Shown piece after piece: positions 18,092 to 26,796 of a stretch of 64,000 nucleotides of DNA. Source of the stretch: an uncultured Tateyamaria sp. (GTDB taxonomy: Bacteria; Pseudomonadota; Alphaproteobacteria; Rhodobacterales; Rhodobacteraceae); NCBI GenBank assembly GCA_947501275.1, contig CANMVD010000001.1, forward strand, positions 248,001-312,000, read 5' to 3'. A program made the position numbers and the translations under genes. How positions within the stretch are numbered: the first letter of the stretch is position 1; every line of letters starts with the position of its first letter. The notes beneath the pieces were generated by a model, which was not told the DNA's origin, made no database searches, and saw only the letters and a list, made by a program, of their open reading frames with translations.

Positions 18092-18292
18092 ATGCCCAAG
18101 ATGAAGACGAAATCGAGCGCCAAAAAGCGCTTTAAAGTGACCGCGACCGGTAAGGTCATGGCAGGTCAGGCCGGCAAGCGCCACGGCATGATCAAACGTA
18201 CCCGCAAATTCATCCGTGACGCCCGTGGCACCACGACCCTGTCGGCCCCCGACGCCAAAATCGTCAAGGGCTTCATGCCCTACGACCGCTGA
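18092..18292 (+). CDS. rpmI: 50S ribosomal protein L35
   Basis: This 66-residue basic protein is L35: [20 protein letters not shown] at the start, then [17 protein letters not shown] and a Lys/Arg-rich body. The ATG at 18092 follows GGAGACGG. rplT begins 14 bases later, the usual pairing. Confidence 0.97.
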   Translation: MPKMKTKSSAKKRFKVTATGKVMAGQAGKRHGMIKRTRKFIRDARGTTTLSAPDAKIVKGFMPYDR

Positions 18293-18306
18293 TAGGAGGA
18301 TAAGAT

Positions 18307-18672
18307 ATGTCCCGCACCAAAGGTGGAACCGTCGCACACGCCCGTCACAAGAAGGTCATCAAGGCCGCCAAAGGCTACTATGGCCGCCGCAAGAGCACCT
18401 TCAAGGTCGCCCGTCAGGCCGTTGACAAAGCCAACCAGTACGCGACCCGTGACCGTCATAACCGCAAGCGCAATTTCCGCTCGCTGTGGATCCAGCGCAT
18501 CAACGCCGCAGTACGCGCCCATGACGAAGCCCTGACGTACAGCCGCTTCATCAACGGCCTGTCGCTGGCTGGCATCGAAGTGGACCGCAAGGTTCTGGCC
18601 GATCTGGCCGTGAACGAGCCCGACGCATTCGCTGCGATCGTGGATCAAGCCAAAGGCGCCCTGTCCGCCTGA
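18307..18672 (+). CDS. rplT: 50S ribosomal protein L20
   Basis: This 121-residue protein is L20. It has the basic N-terminal extension ([20 protein letters not shown]), the core [21 protein letters not shown] and the C-terminal [20 protein letters not shown]20 is an early assembly protein of the 50S subunit and in several bacteria represses its own operon. AGGAGGATAAG gives a strong ribosome site. A clear terminator follows, so rpmI-rplT is cut off from pheS. Confidence 0.97.
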   Translation: MSRTKGGTVAHARHKKVIKAAKGYYGRRKSTFKVARQAVDKANQYATRDRHNRKRNFRSLWIQRINAAVRAHDEALTYSRFINGLSLAGIEVDRKVLADLAVNEPDAFAAIVDQAKGALSA

Positions 18673-18693
18673 TCGCAGATCACATTCAATAGC

Positions 18694-18728
18694 AAAAAGG
18701 CCTCTCCCGTCTGGAGAGGCCTTTTTTT
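18694..18728 (+). terminator. Rho-independent terminator of rpmI-rplT
   Basis: AAAAAGGCCTCTCC (18694-18707) pairs perfectly with 18713-18726 around the 5-base loop CGTCT, and the strand ends in seven T. It starts 22 bases after the rplT stop. Confidence 0.93.
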
Positions 18729-18887
18729 ATGACCGAGAAGGATGAGGCCACTAGAGCCGTTTCACATTTAATTTGGTCACTTGACGACAAAATTCGAAAG
18801 ACAAGAAACGTTCCGGTGATGATCGAAGCGTCAGGCGAGATCTGAAACGCCCGCAGTGCGCCGCCTGAACCGCGCACTGATCTGCGA

Positions 18888-19715
18888 TCAGTTGCGCGCC
18901 AACGTGTCCGTCACAACTGTATCTGCTGGCACAAGCATAAACTGCACGCGGCGGTTCTCTGCTTCACCCGCGTCTGTACCACTCAGGTTGATTGGTCGCG
19001 TGGCACCGAAACCTTGGGGTTCAAACCCTGTTGTGTCAAAACCTTCGGATTTCAGGATCTGGATCACTGTTTCGGCACGATACCAGCTGAGGTCGCGGTT
19101 GATGACAGGATTGCCGCGTTGGTCTGAATGCCCTTCAACCACCATCTTTACGTCCGGGCACAAAGCCAGCGCAGTTGCGATGTTGCGCACCCGAGGTAAG
19201 TCGGACGTGTGAGGTAAATTGCTGCCAAGCGGGAAGCGTACGTCCGTGATCTTGGCCATCGTGTCCAGATAATCAACGCAGTTTGGCAGTTTCTCTGACA
19301 CGTTCAGGCTTTTGAGGACGTCCAAAGTGGACGGTTTGAGATCAACTGCGGCTGTAGCAGCCAGCGCGGTCGGCGTGGCGTCGACCTGCAATTCGCTGTC
19401 CAACAGGTTCACGCTGGCTCGCGTCGCAACTGTTTCTTCGGCCTCCATCGCCTCGCCCTGAGGCAGCGCAGCTGCCGCAACGGGGGCTTGCACAGTCGCA
19501 GGCGCAGCAGTTCGCGCCGCAATTTCGGTTTCCTTTGATTGCACGAACAGCAATGTGGATGTCACCACAAGTGCCGCGAACATGAGCAAGAACAGGGCCC
19601 CACCACCAATGTAGAACCATACGGGAACCTTCGGCTTTGGCGGTTCAGGCGGAGGCGCAAATGCCGCGCTGCGTGGCGGTAGGCCGCCTTGCGAATTCAT
19701 GGTCAATCTCGTCAT
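18888..19715 (-). CDS. OmpA family protein with N-terminal membrane anchor
   Basis: This 275-residue protein has a short Pro-rich cytoplasmic start, one transmembrane helix (VWFYIGGGALFLLMFAALVV, about 32-51), an Ala-rich linker, and a C-terminal OmpA-like peptidoglycan-binding domain (VEGHSDQRGNPVINRDLSWY to GEAENRRVQFMLV). The conserved Asp and Arg that bind diaminopimelate appear present (HSDQRG; NRRVQF). It probably ties the inner membrane to the cell wall. An ATG at 19700 is an alternative start. It sits, reversed, between rplT and pheS. Confidence 0.82.
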   Translation of the reverse strand: MTRLTMNSQGGLPPRSAAFAPPPEPPKPKVPVWFYIGGGALFLLMFAALVVTSTLLFVQSKETEIAARTAAPATVQAPVAAAALPQGEAMEAEETVATRASVNLLDSELQVDATPTALAATAAVDLKPSTLDVLKSLNVSEKLPNCVDYLDTMAKITDVRFPLGSNLPHTSDLPRVRNIATALALCPDVKMVVEGHSDQRGNPVINRDLSWYRAETVIQILKSEGFDTTGFEPQGFGATRPINLSGTDAGEAENRRVQFMLVPADTVVTDTLARN

Positions 19716-19869
19716 TTCTCTGTCCCCCAGTCCAGATCGAAATAGCGCGCCGTAGCAATTCCGGCGTAACTTTGCTTCCTGTCAGCGCGCGTCGGCAGAC
19801 TCGTGCGCATAAATACCCGTATATGATGCAAAGCATACATGTTGTGGTCTGTATCTCAAGCGCATCAAG

Positions 19870-19973
19870 ATGCCGTATTCTGCATTTTTCCATTTAATCC
19901 ACAGGTTTTTCGCAACCCACTGCACCCAATGTTGCGACTCTCGCTCGCGCAGACTGAACCTGTGGTTGAATGG
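19870..19973 (+). promoter_or_regulatory. Structured leader with Phe-Phe-containing frame upstream of pheS
   Basis: CCATTTAATCCACAGGTT (19890-19907) pairs with AACCTGTGGTTGAATGG (19957-19973) with one mismatch and one bulge. Inside it TCGCAAC (19910-19916) pairs with GTTGCGA (19931-19937). An ATG frame from 19870 reads MPYSAFFHLIHRFFA, with Phe-Phe codons at 19885-19890 and 19906-19911, the second pair ending just past the left arm. This resembles leader-peptide attenuation. No T-run terminator is visible before pheS, and the frame lacks a strong ribosome site, so the role is inferred. Confidence 0.4.
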
Positions 19974-20102
19974 TGTCATACCGGAGCGAATCCCCCTGAA
20001 CACGCCCAACGCGCTTTCTGCACGCCTAGCAAACTTGCACCACGTCGCCTTGCAATCGCCCCCCCTACAAGTTAGCAGAACAGCGTAAAATCAGGGCATG
20101 TC

Positions 20103-21176
20103 ATGGACGATTTGAAAGCAAAGTACCTAAGCCAGATCGCGGATGCGGCGGACGAAACCGGGCTGGAAGACATCCGGATCGCGGCTGTCGGCAAAAAAGG
20201 CGAAGTCGCATTGAAAATGCGCGAACTGGGCAAGATGACGCCAGAGGAACGACAGATCGCCGGGCCCGCTCTCAATGCACTCAAAGACGAAATCAACAGT
20301 GCGCTGTCCGCCAAAAAGGCCGCGCTGGCGGATGCAGCGCTTGATGAACGGCTACGCACAGAATGGCTGGACGTCTCCCTACCGTCGCGTCCAACGCGCA
20401 CCGGAACAATTCACCCGATCTCTCAGGTCAGCGAAGAGGTGACAGCCATCTTTGCTGAAATGGGCTTCTCAGTCGCCGAAGGGCCGCGCATCGACACCGA
20501 TTGGTACAACTTTGATGCCCTGAACATCCCCGGCCACCACCCAGCGCGGGCCGAGATGGACACGTTTTATATGCACCGCGCCGAGGGCGACAACCGCCCG
20601 CCCCACGTGTTGCGCACACATACGTCACCCGTCCAGATCCGCTCGATGGAGGCCTCTGGCGCGCCGACGCGCATCATTTGCCCCGGCGGCGTGTACCGCG
20701 CCGATTACGATCAGACGCACACACCGATGTTCCATCAGGTCGAAGGGCTCGCCATCGACAAGGATATCTCCATGGCGAACCTGAAATGGGTGTTGGAAGA
20801 GTTTGTGAAGTCTTACTTCGAAGTCGACGGCGTGGACCTGCGTTTCCGCGCTTCGCACTTCCCGTTCACCGAACCTTCGGCCGAGGTCGACATTCGCTGT
20901 TCATGGGAAGGCGGCACCCTGAAAGTAGGCGAAGGCGACGACTGGCTCGAAATCCTTGGGTCCGGCATGGTGCACCCAAAGGTTCTGCAAGCGGGCGGCA
21001 TCGACCCAGAGGAATGGCAGGGTTTTGCCTTTGGTATGGGGATCGACCGGATTGCCATGCTGAAATACGGCGTACCGGATCTGCGCGCCTTCTTTGACAG
21101 CGATCTGCGTTGGTTGCGTCACTACGGATTCTCTGCTTTGGACGTGCCAACTCTGCATGGCGGGCTCAGCCGCTAA
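20103..21176 (+). CDS. pheS: Phenylalanine--tRNA ligase alpha subunit
   Basis: This 357-residue protein is PheS. The N-terminal coiled coil (about 1-90) is followed by the class II core with [48 protein letters not shown], motif 2 ([18 protein letters not shown]) and motif 3 ([16 protein letters not shown]). It carries the active site for Phe activation. AGGG lies 7 bases before the ATG. It is separated from pheT and placed after a divergent OmpA-type gene and the candidate leader. Confidence 0.97.
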   Translation: MDDLKAKYLSQIADAADETGLEDIRIAAVGKKGEVALKMRELGKMTPEERQIAGPALNALKDEINSALSAKKAALADAALDERLRTEWLDVSLPSRPTRTGTIHPISQVSEEVTAIFAEMGFSVAEGPRIDTDWYNFDALNIPGHHPARAEMDTFYMHRAEGDNRPPHVLRTHTSPVQIRSMEASGAPTRIICPGGVYRADYDQTHTPMFHQVEGLAIDKDISMANLKWVLEEFVKSYFEVDGVDLRFRASHFPFTEPSAEVDIRCSWEGGTLKVGEGDDWLEILGSGMVHPKVLQAGGIDPEEWQGFAFGMGIDRIAMLKYGVPDLRAFFDSDLRWLRHYGFSALDVPTLHGGLSR

Positions 21177-21292
21177 AGACATCGCGCAAACTCACGTTCT
21201 CAGTTCCCCCCTAAAGGTCCGATTTCCACAAGCGCACCCACTTCGGAGAGCATCACTCTTTCCACACCGCACGGCCACACTATGTTCGAGTT

Positions 21293-21511
21293 ATGCGTGT
21301 ATTGCTCGTCATAACACTGGTCAGCATGATCGTGATTGCCCACGTCTTCCTGTGGCAATCCGATATGCCGCGTGCGCTCAAACTGACTTTCACACTCTTG
21401 AATGCCGTCGGGTGGACAATCGTGCTCGCACCGATCCTGTTGATCGACAAATGGCTTGCAGCGATCAAACAGCGCAACAGCGATGACAAAAACCACAACA
21501 ACGTGACGTGA
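21293..21511 (+). CDS. Small membrane protein downstream of pheS
   Basis: A 72-residue protein with two hydrophobic helices (LLVITLVSMIVIAHVFLW and TFTLLNAVGWTIVLAPILLI) and a polar Asn/Lys/Asp-rich tail. I do not recognise the family. It starts 116 bases after pheS and ends 13 bases before the esterase gene, so it may be co-transcribed with either. The upstream ribosome site is poor, which lowers confidence. Confidence 0.5.
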   Translation: MRVLLVITLVSMIVIAHVFLWQSDMPRALKLTFTLLNAVGWTIVLAPILLIDKWLAAIKQRNSDDKNHNNVT

Positions 21512-21524
21512 CAATCACAACGAG

Positions 21525-22355
21525 ATGCCTAGCGTGCGAAACATGAGATATGTGTTTGCCTTACTCGCCCTGATCTGGGCGGCGCCGACCCTCGCCATGG
21601 GTCCATGGAAAGACTGCGGGCTCGACGTGCCTTGCCCGATTGGGGATCGTTCATACCACGTCAAGGAACCCGATAATTGGGACGGCAAAAGCCCCCTGCC
21701 AGTGCTGATCCATTTTCATGGCTGGCAACGCACCGGGGCTTTACCGGTGCAGCACCAGCGGATCTCGGGCGCGACGCGAAGGCGCGGTGTGCTGCTGATC
21801 GCCCCGAATGGCAACCGCAAAACATGGAACTTCTGGAGTGCAGAAACGGAGGACGTTGCCTTTGCCCAAGAGGTGATTGAAGACGTCATTGCGCGCTACC
21901 CCGTCGATCCTGACAATATATATCTGTCGGGCTATTCCTACGGGTCCATCATGGCATGGCGCGTCGCCTGTGACCGTGGGACGCGACTGAACATTCGTGC
22001 CTTGTTGGGAATCTCGGGAACGTTGAACCAGTCCGAGGATTGCGCAGAAATGCCCAAAGAAGCGCGGCACGTGCATGGTCTTGCGGACAATGTGCTCGAT
22101 TTTCCATTTGGACCGGGCGAGGACACAACATATCCCGTTTATCTATGGCGCGATATGATGGGGTGTGGCGCGGCAGAAGCAAAAGGACCGTGGCAACAGG
22201 TGGACTTTCTGACACTGCAACGGACCGAATGGAACAATTGCAGCGAGGGACACCGGGTCAGCCTCGACATTCATCCGGGCGGGCACTTTATCCCACATGG
22301 GTGGATTGCGCGGCAACTGGACGAATTGCTCGGACGCACGCCGCGCTATCCCTGA
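21525..22355 (+). CDS. Secreted alpha/beta-hydrolase, polyhydroxybutyrate-depolymerase/LpqC-like
   Basis: A protein of up to 276 residues with a signal peptide (MRYVFALLALIWAAPTLAMG). The nucleophile elbow is YLSGYSYGSIMAWRVAC with the catalytic Ser in GYSYGS. The oxyanion-region HFHGWQRTG precedes it, and the candidate catalytic His is in DIHPGGHFIP. The layout matches the secreted esterase/PHB depolymerase (LpqC) group. The substrate is likely an ester, unknown in detail. Start may be 21525 or, more typical for the signal peptide, 21543. Confidence 0.8.
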   Translation: MPSVRNMRYVFALLALIWAAPTLAMGPWKDCGLDVPCPIGDRSYHVKEPDNWDGKSPLPVLIHFHGWQRTGALPVQHQRISGATRRRGVLLIAPNGNRKTWNFWSAETEDVAFAQEVIEDVIARYPVDPDNIYLSGYSYGSIMAWRVACDRGTRLNIRALLGISGTLNQSEDCAEMPKEARHVHGLADNVLDFPFGPGEDTTYPVYLWRDMMGCGAAEAKGPWQQVDFLTLQRTEWNNCSEGHRVSLDIHPGGHFIPHGWIARQLDELLGRTPRYP

Positions 22356-22357
22356 CA

Positions 22358-22379
22358 GGTTGGCGGCACACCGCCAACC
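22358..22379. terminator. Bidirectional hairpin between convergent genes
   Basis: GGTTGGCGG (22358-22366) pairs perfectly with CCGCCAACC (22371-22379) around CACA. It fills the 31-base gap between the esterase and nfeD ends. There is no strong T-run on either side. Confidence 0.45.
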
Positions 22380-22386
22380 GTAACAC

Positions 22387-22671
22387 TCACTCGTTGATGT
22401 CGCGGTCCCAATGCTTCACCTGACCACGGCGCACCCCAATGATCGCGCGCAGAGCAAGGGCTGCGATCACGGACGCCACCGCAAACAACATCAGCAACAT
22501 CGGCACGGTCACACCGATCGCACCCAATAGACCAAAGCCGAGTCCGAGGCCCACGACCAACGCGCCAACGGCGAGGCCCAGAAACACAAAGGCGGGGATG
22601 AAAACCTCGATGATCGTCAAGACCAGCGCCGCGACGATCCAGACCCACCAGACTGTCCAAAGATCGCTCAT
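22387..22671 (-). CDS. NfeD family membrane protein (short form)
   Basis: A 94-residue protein with an N-terminal helix (WWVWIVAALVLTIIEVFIPA), a second hydrophobic stretch (VFLGLAVGALVVGLGLGFGL) and a third (PMLLMLFAVASVIAALALR). It lacks the protease part and most of the OB domain of long NfeD proteins. Short NfeD proteins pair with SPFH proteins. Its start overlaps the stop of the SPFH gene by four bases (ATGA), strongly supporting joint translation. Confidence 0.85.
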   Translation of the reverse strand: MSDLWTVWWVWIVAALVLTIIEVFIPAFVFLGLAVGALVVGLGLGFGLLGAIGVTVPMLLMLFAVASVIAALALRAIIGVRRGQVKHWDRDINE

Positions 22672-23564
22672 AGCTTCTTCCGCCCTGCCAACATGCCAAA
22701 GGCTTCTCCAAAGGCGTCCATCGCACTGGCAGGCAAAAAGACAGTCTGCTGACCTTCACCCTTGGCAATGTCCGCCACAGCTTCGACCTGTTTCAAAGCG
22801 ACCTGAAACTGCGCGGCCTCAATACCATGGGTCTGAATCGCATCCGCAACTACTTGCGTTGCATAGGCTTCGGCTTCGGCCTCGACGCGGCGCGCCTTGG
22901 CCGCTTGTTCAGCCGCATAAAGCTCCGCATCAGCGTTCAGCTCAGTCGCCCGTTTGTGGCCCTCAGCCTCGGTCACAGCAGCGCGACGGGCGCGTTCCGC
23001 GTTCAATTGCTGCAACATCGCTTCGCGGGTTGCACTGTCGAGGTTTACATCGAGGATTTCCGCCCGGGTGACCTCAATCCCCCAGTCGTTCACGGCCTCT
23101 TCGACCAGATGCTTGATCTCGTTGATCAGTTGCGAGCGGTTCGACTGAACCTCGTCCAACTCCATCTTACCAATCTCGGCGCGCACGATCCCGGCCACCG
23201 TAGTTTGCACAGCACCATCAACGTCGCGGATACGGTACACTGTCCGCTCCGGCTCGGTCACACGGTAAAAGATCGACGTTTCAACCTGCACCAGCACGTT
23301 ATCAGACGTGATTGCGTCCTGACTGGCATTGGGCAACTGACGCTCCAGCACCGATACCTTGTGGCGCACCACATCTAGGAATGGAACGATAAAGTTGATG
23401 CCGGGCCCAAGAACCGCATGCAGGCGCCCAAAGCGCTCCACCACGTATTTCTCACTTTGCGGTACGATTTTGATGGCCAGAAACAGACACAAGAACAGCA
23501 GAAATGCGCCAAGGATCAGCACAAGGTTCTCGCTCAACAACCCGAAAATAAACTCTTCTGACAT
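22668..23564 (-). CDS. qmcA: SPFH/band 7 (stomatin-like, QmcA-type) protein
   Basis: This 298-residue protein has an N-terminal membrane helix (LVLILGAFLLFLCLFLAIKI), then the SPFH domain starting VVERFGRLHAVLGPGINFIVP, with RDVDGAVQTTVAGIVRAEIG and EVTRAEILDVNLDS, and a long Ala/Glu-rich coiled coil typical of stomatins. Such proteins build membrane scaffolds and modulate proteases. The ATG at 23564 follows GGGAGG. It is translationally coupled to the NfeD gene. Confidence 0.92.
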   Translation of the reverse strand: MSEEFIFGLLSENLVLILGAFLLFLCLFLAIKIVPQSEKYVVERFGRLHAVLGPGINFIVPFLDVVRHKVSVLERQLPNASQDAITSDNVLVQVETSIFYRVTEPERTVYRIRDVDGAVQTTVAGIVRAEIGKMELDEVQSNRSQLINEIKHLVEEAVNDWGIEVTRAEILDVNLDSATREAMLQQLNAERARRAAVTEAEGHKRATELNADAELYAAEQAAKARRVEAEAEAYATQVVADAIQTHGIEAAQFQVALKQVEAVADIAKGEGQQTVFLPASAMDAFGEAFGMLAGRKKL

Positions 23565-23652
23565 TAATTTACCTCCCAAAGTAAACACAATTTACATTAG
23601 AGATGGTCGTTGATCACACAAATTTCAAGTGCAGAGAGCAGTCGCGATCTCC

Positions 23653-24513
23653 TCAGATCGCTTTTTTCAAACTCTCATCAAGGTAGATTTCGCGCAAGCG
23701 CGGCGCCACGTGGCCCGGTGTGCCATCACCCAATGAAACACCGTCAATTTCGACAACAGGCATCACAAAGGTCGACGCCGAGGTGATAAATGCCTCGTCC
23801 GCCTCGCGCGCCTCTTCGATGGTAAAGTTTCGCTCTTCCACTTCCATCTGCGCTTCCTTGGCGAACCGCAACACGGCGGCACGGGTGATCCCGTGCAGGA
23901 TGTCATTGGAAAGGGCGCGCGTAATGATCTTGTTACCTTTCACGATATAGGCGTTGTTGGATGTGCCTTCGGTCACGAAACCGTCCTCAATCATCCACGC
24001 ATCGTCCGCACCCGCTTTCTTGGCCATCATCTTGCCCATGGACGGGTACAGCAGTTGCACAGTCTTGATGTCACGACGGCCCCAACGGATGTCGTCAATG
24101 GAAATCACCTTCATGCCCTTGAGGGCCGCTGGATTGTTGGCCAGCCCCGGCTTGTTTTGCGTGAACAGGACAACCGTGCACGGCGTCTTTTCAGGGTCCG
24201 GAAACGCAAAGTCGCGATCATCCGGCGCGCCGCGCGTGATCTGCAAATAGATCATGCCCTCTTCGATCCCGTTCAAACGCACCAGTTCACGGTGCACTTC
24301 CAGCAAGTCCTCTTTCGAAATCGGGTTGGCCATGTCCAACTCATTCAATGAACGCTGCAAACGTACGGCATGACCGTCAAAATCGATCAGCTTGCCATCC
24401 AAAACCGATGTTACCTCGTAAACACCGTCCGCCATCAGGAAACCGCGATCAAAGATCGAAACCTTGGCTTCGTTTTCGGGCAGGTACTCTCCGTTTACAT
24501 AGACTGTGCGCAT
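23653..24513 (-). CDS. dat: D-amino-acid aminotransferase (fold-type IV PLP enzyme)
   Basis: This 286-residue protein belongs to aminotransferase class IV. MRTVYVNGEYLPENEAKVSI opens the fold, DRGFLMADGVYEVT follows, and the PLP lysine is in DIKTVQLLYPSMGKM, with EGTSNNAYIV and a C-terminal SASTFVMPVVEIDG. These features fit D-amino-acid transaminase better than branched-chain enzymes. It moves amino groups between D-amino acids and 2-oxo acids. GGGG lies six bases before the ATG at 24513. It follows dgcA by two bases, so it acts in the D-amino-acid operon. Confidence 0.85.
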   Translation of the reverse strand: MRTVYVNGEYLPENEAKVSIFDRGFLMADGVYEVTSVLDGKLIDFDGHAVRLQRSLNELDMANPISKEDLLEVHRELVRLNGIEEGMIYLQITRGAPDDRDFAFPDPEKTPCTVVLFTQNKPGLANNPAALKGMKVISIDDIRWGRRDIKTVQLLYPSMGKMMAKKAGADDAWMIEDGFVTEGTSNNAYIVKGNKIITRALSNDILHGITRAAVLRFAKEAQMEVEERNFTIEEAREADEAFITSASTFVMPVVEIDGVSLGDGTPGHVAPRLREIYLDESLKKAI

Positions 24514-24515
24514 GC

Positions 24516-25481
24516 TCATCCCCACAAAGCGGCCGTGGGTGGATGCACCCCGGCGGCGTCAAAAATCAAAGGTTGGTCCCGGTCTTCGGCCAACAGCAAC
24601 GGCCCGTCAAGGTCCACCACTGCCGCACCCTGAGCGACAAGCGTCGCCGGTGCCATCGCAAGCGACGAACCGACCATGCAGCCAACCATAACCTCATAAC
24701 CTTCGCTGACAGCTGCATCGCGCAGGGCAAGGGCTTCGGTCAAGCCACCGGTTTTGTCGATCTTGATGTTGATCATGTCATACTTGCCCTTGAGGGCAGG
24801 CAGGGATGCCCTGTCATGGCAGGACTCGTCAGCACACAAAGGCACAGGGCGCTCAAGACCAATCAGAGCATCATCCTCACCCGCAGGCAAAGGTTGCTCT
24901 ACCATGTCGACACACAAACGTAGCAGGTGAGGGGCAAGGTCCGTGTATACCTCTGCCGACCAACCCTCATTGGCATCAACGATAATACGGGACTTGGGCG
25001 CACCAGCACGTACCGCCTCCAGACGGGGCATGTCGTCCGGTGTGCCCAATTTGATCTTCAGCAAGGGGCGAAAGGCATTCTGTGCCGCCTGCGCCTGCAT
25101 CGCCTCAGGTGTGTCGAGGGATAGTGTATATGCGGTAATCTCAGGCCCCGGTTCCGTCAGACCTGCCAGTTGCCACGCGCGCTTTCCGGATTGTTTGGCC
25201 TCCAGATCCCACATGGCGCAGTCTACCGCGTTGCGGGCCGCTCCCGCAGGCAACAGATCATACAGCGCAGCCCGCGTGATGCCGCCAGACAACTCCGCAA
25301 TCTCGTTCGTGACGCTGTCCAGGGTTTCGCCATAGCGGGCATAAGGCACACATTCGCCCCAGCCTGTATGAACACCGTCCGAAACCTGCACGGTCAGAAC
25401 ATGGGCCTCGGTGCGAGAGCCACGGGAAATGGTGAACACCTGCGCCAGGGGAAACACATCCCGGCTTACCTCAATGCGCAT
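24516..25481 (-). CDS. dgcA: N-acetyl-D-glutamate racemase DgcA (enolase superfamily, dipeptide-epimerase-like)
   Basis: This 321-residue protein is a muconate-lactonizing/dipeptide epimerase-type enolase-superfamily member. The capping domain opens IEVSRDVFPLAQVFTISRGS. The barrel carries LLKIKLGTPDD with the catalytic Lys pair, IIVDANEGW and MVEQPLP for metal ligands, LCADESCHD, and INIKIDKTGGL with the second catalytic Lys. Alone it could be an L-Ala-D/L-Glu epimerase. Its position after the DUF1611 gene favours DgcA, which isomerises N-acetyl-D-glutamate in D-glutamate use. Confidence 0.82.
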   Translation of the reverse strand: MRIEVSRDVFPLAQVFTISRGSRTEAHVLTVQVSDGVHTGWGECVPYARYGETLDSVTNEIAELSGGITRAALYDLLPAGAARNAVDCAMWDLEAKQSGKRAWQLAGLTEPGPEITAYTLSLDTPEAMQAQAAQNAFRPLLKIKLGTPDDMPRLEAVRAGAPKSRIIVDANEGWSAEVYTDLAPHLLRLCVDMVEQPLPAGEDDALIGLERPVPLCADESCHDRASLPALKGKYDMINIKIDKTGGLTEALALRDAAVSEGYEVMVGCMVGSSLAMAPATLVAQGAAVVDLDGPLLLAEDRDQPLIFDAAGVHPPTAALWG

Positions 25482-25491
25482 GATCCACCTT

Positions 25492-25526
25492 CATCTTGCA
25501 AAATAAACTTTCCCCGAAGGGCCGTT
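25492..25526 (+). repeat. Dispersed intergenic repeat, copy B (CATCTTG form)
   Basis: CATCTTGCAAAATAAACTT at 25492-25510 matches copy A at 18 of 19 positions and is followed by CCCCGAAGGG. It lies in the 59-base gap between dgcN and dgcA, inside a probable operon. Confidence 0.65.
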
Positions 25527-25540
25527 CAACCAAGGGGCAC

Positions 25541-26542
25541 TCAGTCTGTGAACAGTCCATCCACCAGCTTTGCCGCACCAAACCGGAACGGATCGGTCGC
25601 TGGCAACCCCATACGATCTTCGATCTCTGCCAGACAAGCGCGTGCCGCGTCTTCATCCAACGCTTTTGTATTCACCGAAACACCCGCGACAATGCAATCC
25701 GGGTTGGCGACCTGCGCGATGGGTAGGGCCGTATCTCGCAATTGCTCCAGCGATGGCAAACCGTAGTGGGGCAAACCACGCATGTGCGTGCGTGTCGGCT
25801 CATGGCACAACACCAACGCATCCGGCTGACCGCCATGGATCAGGGCCATGGTCACACCGGAATAAGACACATGGAACAGGCTGCCCTGACCCTCGATATG
25901 ATCCCAGTGATCCGCATCATTGTCCGGGGTCAGATACTCTACTGCGCCCGCCATAAAATCCGCGATCACAGCGTCCAAAGGCACACCCTTACCGGTAATC
26001 AGAATGCCGGTCTGGCCTGTCGCGCGAAAGGTGGACTTCATGCCACGCTTGTTCATCTCCGCATCCATGGACATCGCAGTGTACATCTTGCCACATGAAC
26101 AATCGGTGCCGATGGCCAATACCCGCTTGCCGGTGCGCTTGACTCCATTGGCGATGGGATAGGCAACAGAGGGCACGCGGACATCGTGCAACGTGCGGCC
26201 ATTTACTTTGGCTGCCGCCTGCAACTCGTCTTCATTGCGCAGCAAATTGTGCAGACCCGCCGCCAGATCGTACCCCATCTGCAAGGCCTTCACGAGAACA
26301 ACCTTCCACTCGTCCGAAATGATGCCACCACGGTTGGCCACACCAATGACAAGGGTCTTGGCACCTGCCGCCAAACCCTCTTCCAGACTCATGTCTGTCA
26401 GACCCATGTCCGCCCCGCAGCCGGGCAACCGGAATTGACCAACTGCATTCTCGGGACGCCAATCCTTGATACCCTGGGCGACCTTTGCCGCCAATTGATC
26501 CGGCGCATCGCCCAAAAACAAAAGATACGGTGTCTGAATCAT
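25541..26542 (-). CDS. dgcN: DUF1611 protein, D-glutamate N-acetyltransferase DgcN
   Basis: This 333-residue protein is a DUF1611 family member. It has YLLFLGDAPDQLAAKVAQGI at the start, the conserved RLPGCGADMGLTDM, a P-loop-like VLAIGTDCSCGKMYTAM and QGSLFHVSYSGVTMALIHGG followed by LCHEPTRTHMRGLPHY. Paired with a DgcA-like gene it fits DgcN, which acetylates D-glutamate so that DgcA can invert it. The ATG at 26542 follows AAGGGGAA; the frame extends upstream to 26716 without support. Confidence 0.85.
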   Translation of the reverse strand: MIQTPYLLFLGDAPDQLAAKVAQGIKDWRPENAVGQFRLPGCGADMGLTDMSLEEGLAAGAKTLVIGVANRGGIISDEWKVVLVKALQMGYDLAAGLHNLLRNEDELQAAAKVNGRTLHDVRVPSVAYPIANGVKRTGKRVLAIGTDCSCGKMYTAMSMDAEMNKRGMKSTFRATGQTGILITGKGVPLDAVIADFMAGAVEYLTPDNDADHWDHIEGQGSLFHVSYSGVTMALIHGGQPDALVLCHEPTRTHMRGLPHYGLPSLEQLRDTALPIAQVANPDCIVAGVSVNTKALDEDAARACLAEIEDRMGLPATDPFRFGAAKLVDGLFTD

Positions 26543-26796
26543 CTGGACATTCCCCTTGGCCAAGTTTCGCACAGAATGCCGCAATTTTTGCGCAACACCA
26601 TCGCAAATGAAGCTTCGATTTCGACATTTGACGAAGATATTTGCAAAATTTCTGCGAAAACGCCCTGAATAAAGCGCCCTGCCCTCAAGCATGCAACGAT
26701 CATGCTGCAGCTGCAAAATCGTCCTTGCGGGCGCTTGCGCAATTTAATACCTGCTGACCCCAGATATCACGCAATAATCTTACCCAAGGGTGTCAC

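Noticed and set aside
19974-20102. A classic T-run terminator completing a pheS attenuator
   Set aside because: No stem followed by a T-run was found; only a weak AACTTG/CAAGTT pairing exists.
26543-26716. N-terminal extension of dgcN
   Set aside because: Residues look non-coding, and a good ribosome site lies before ATG 26542.
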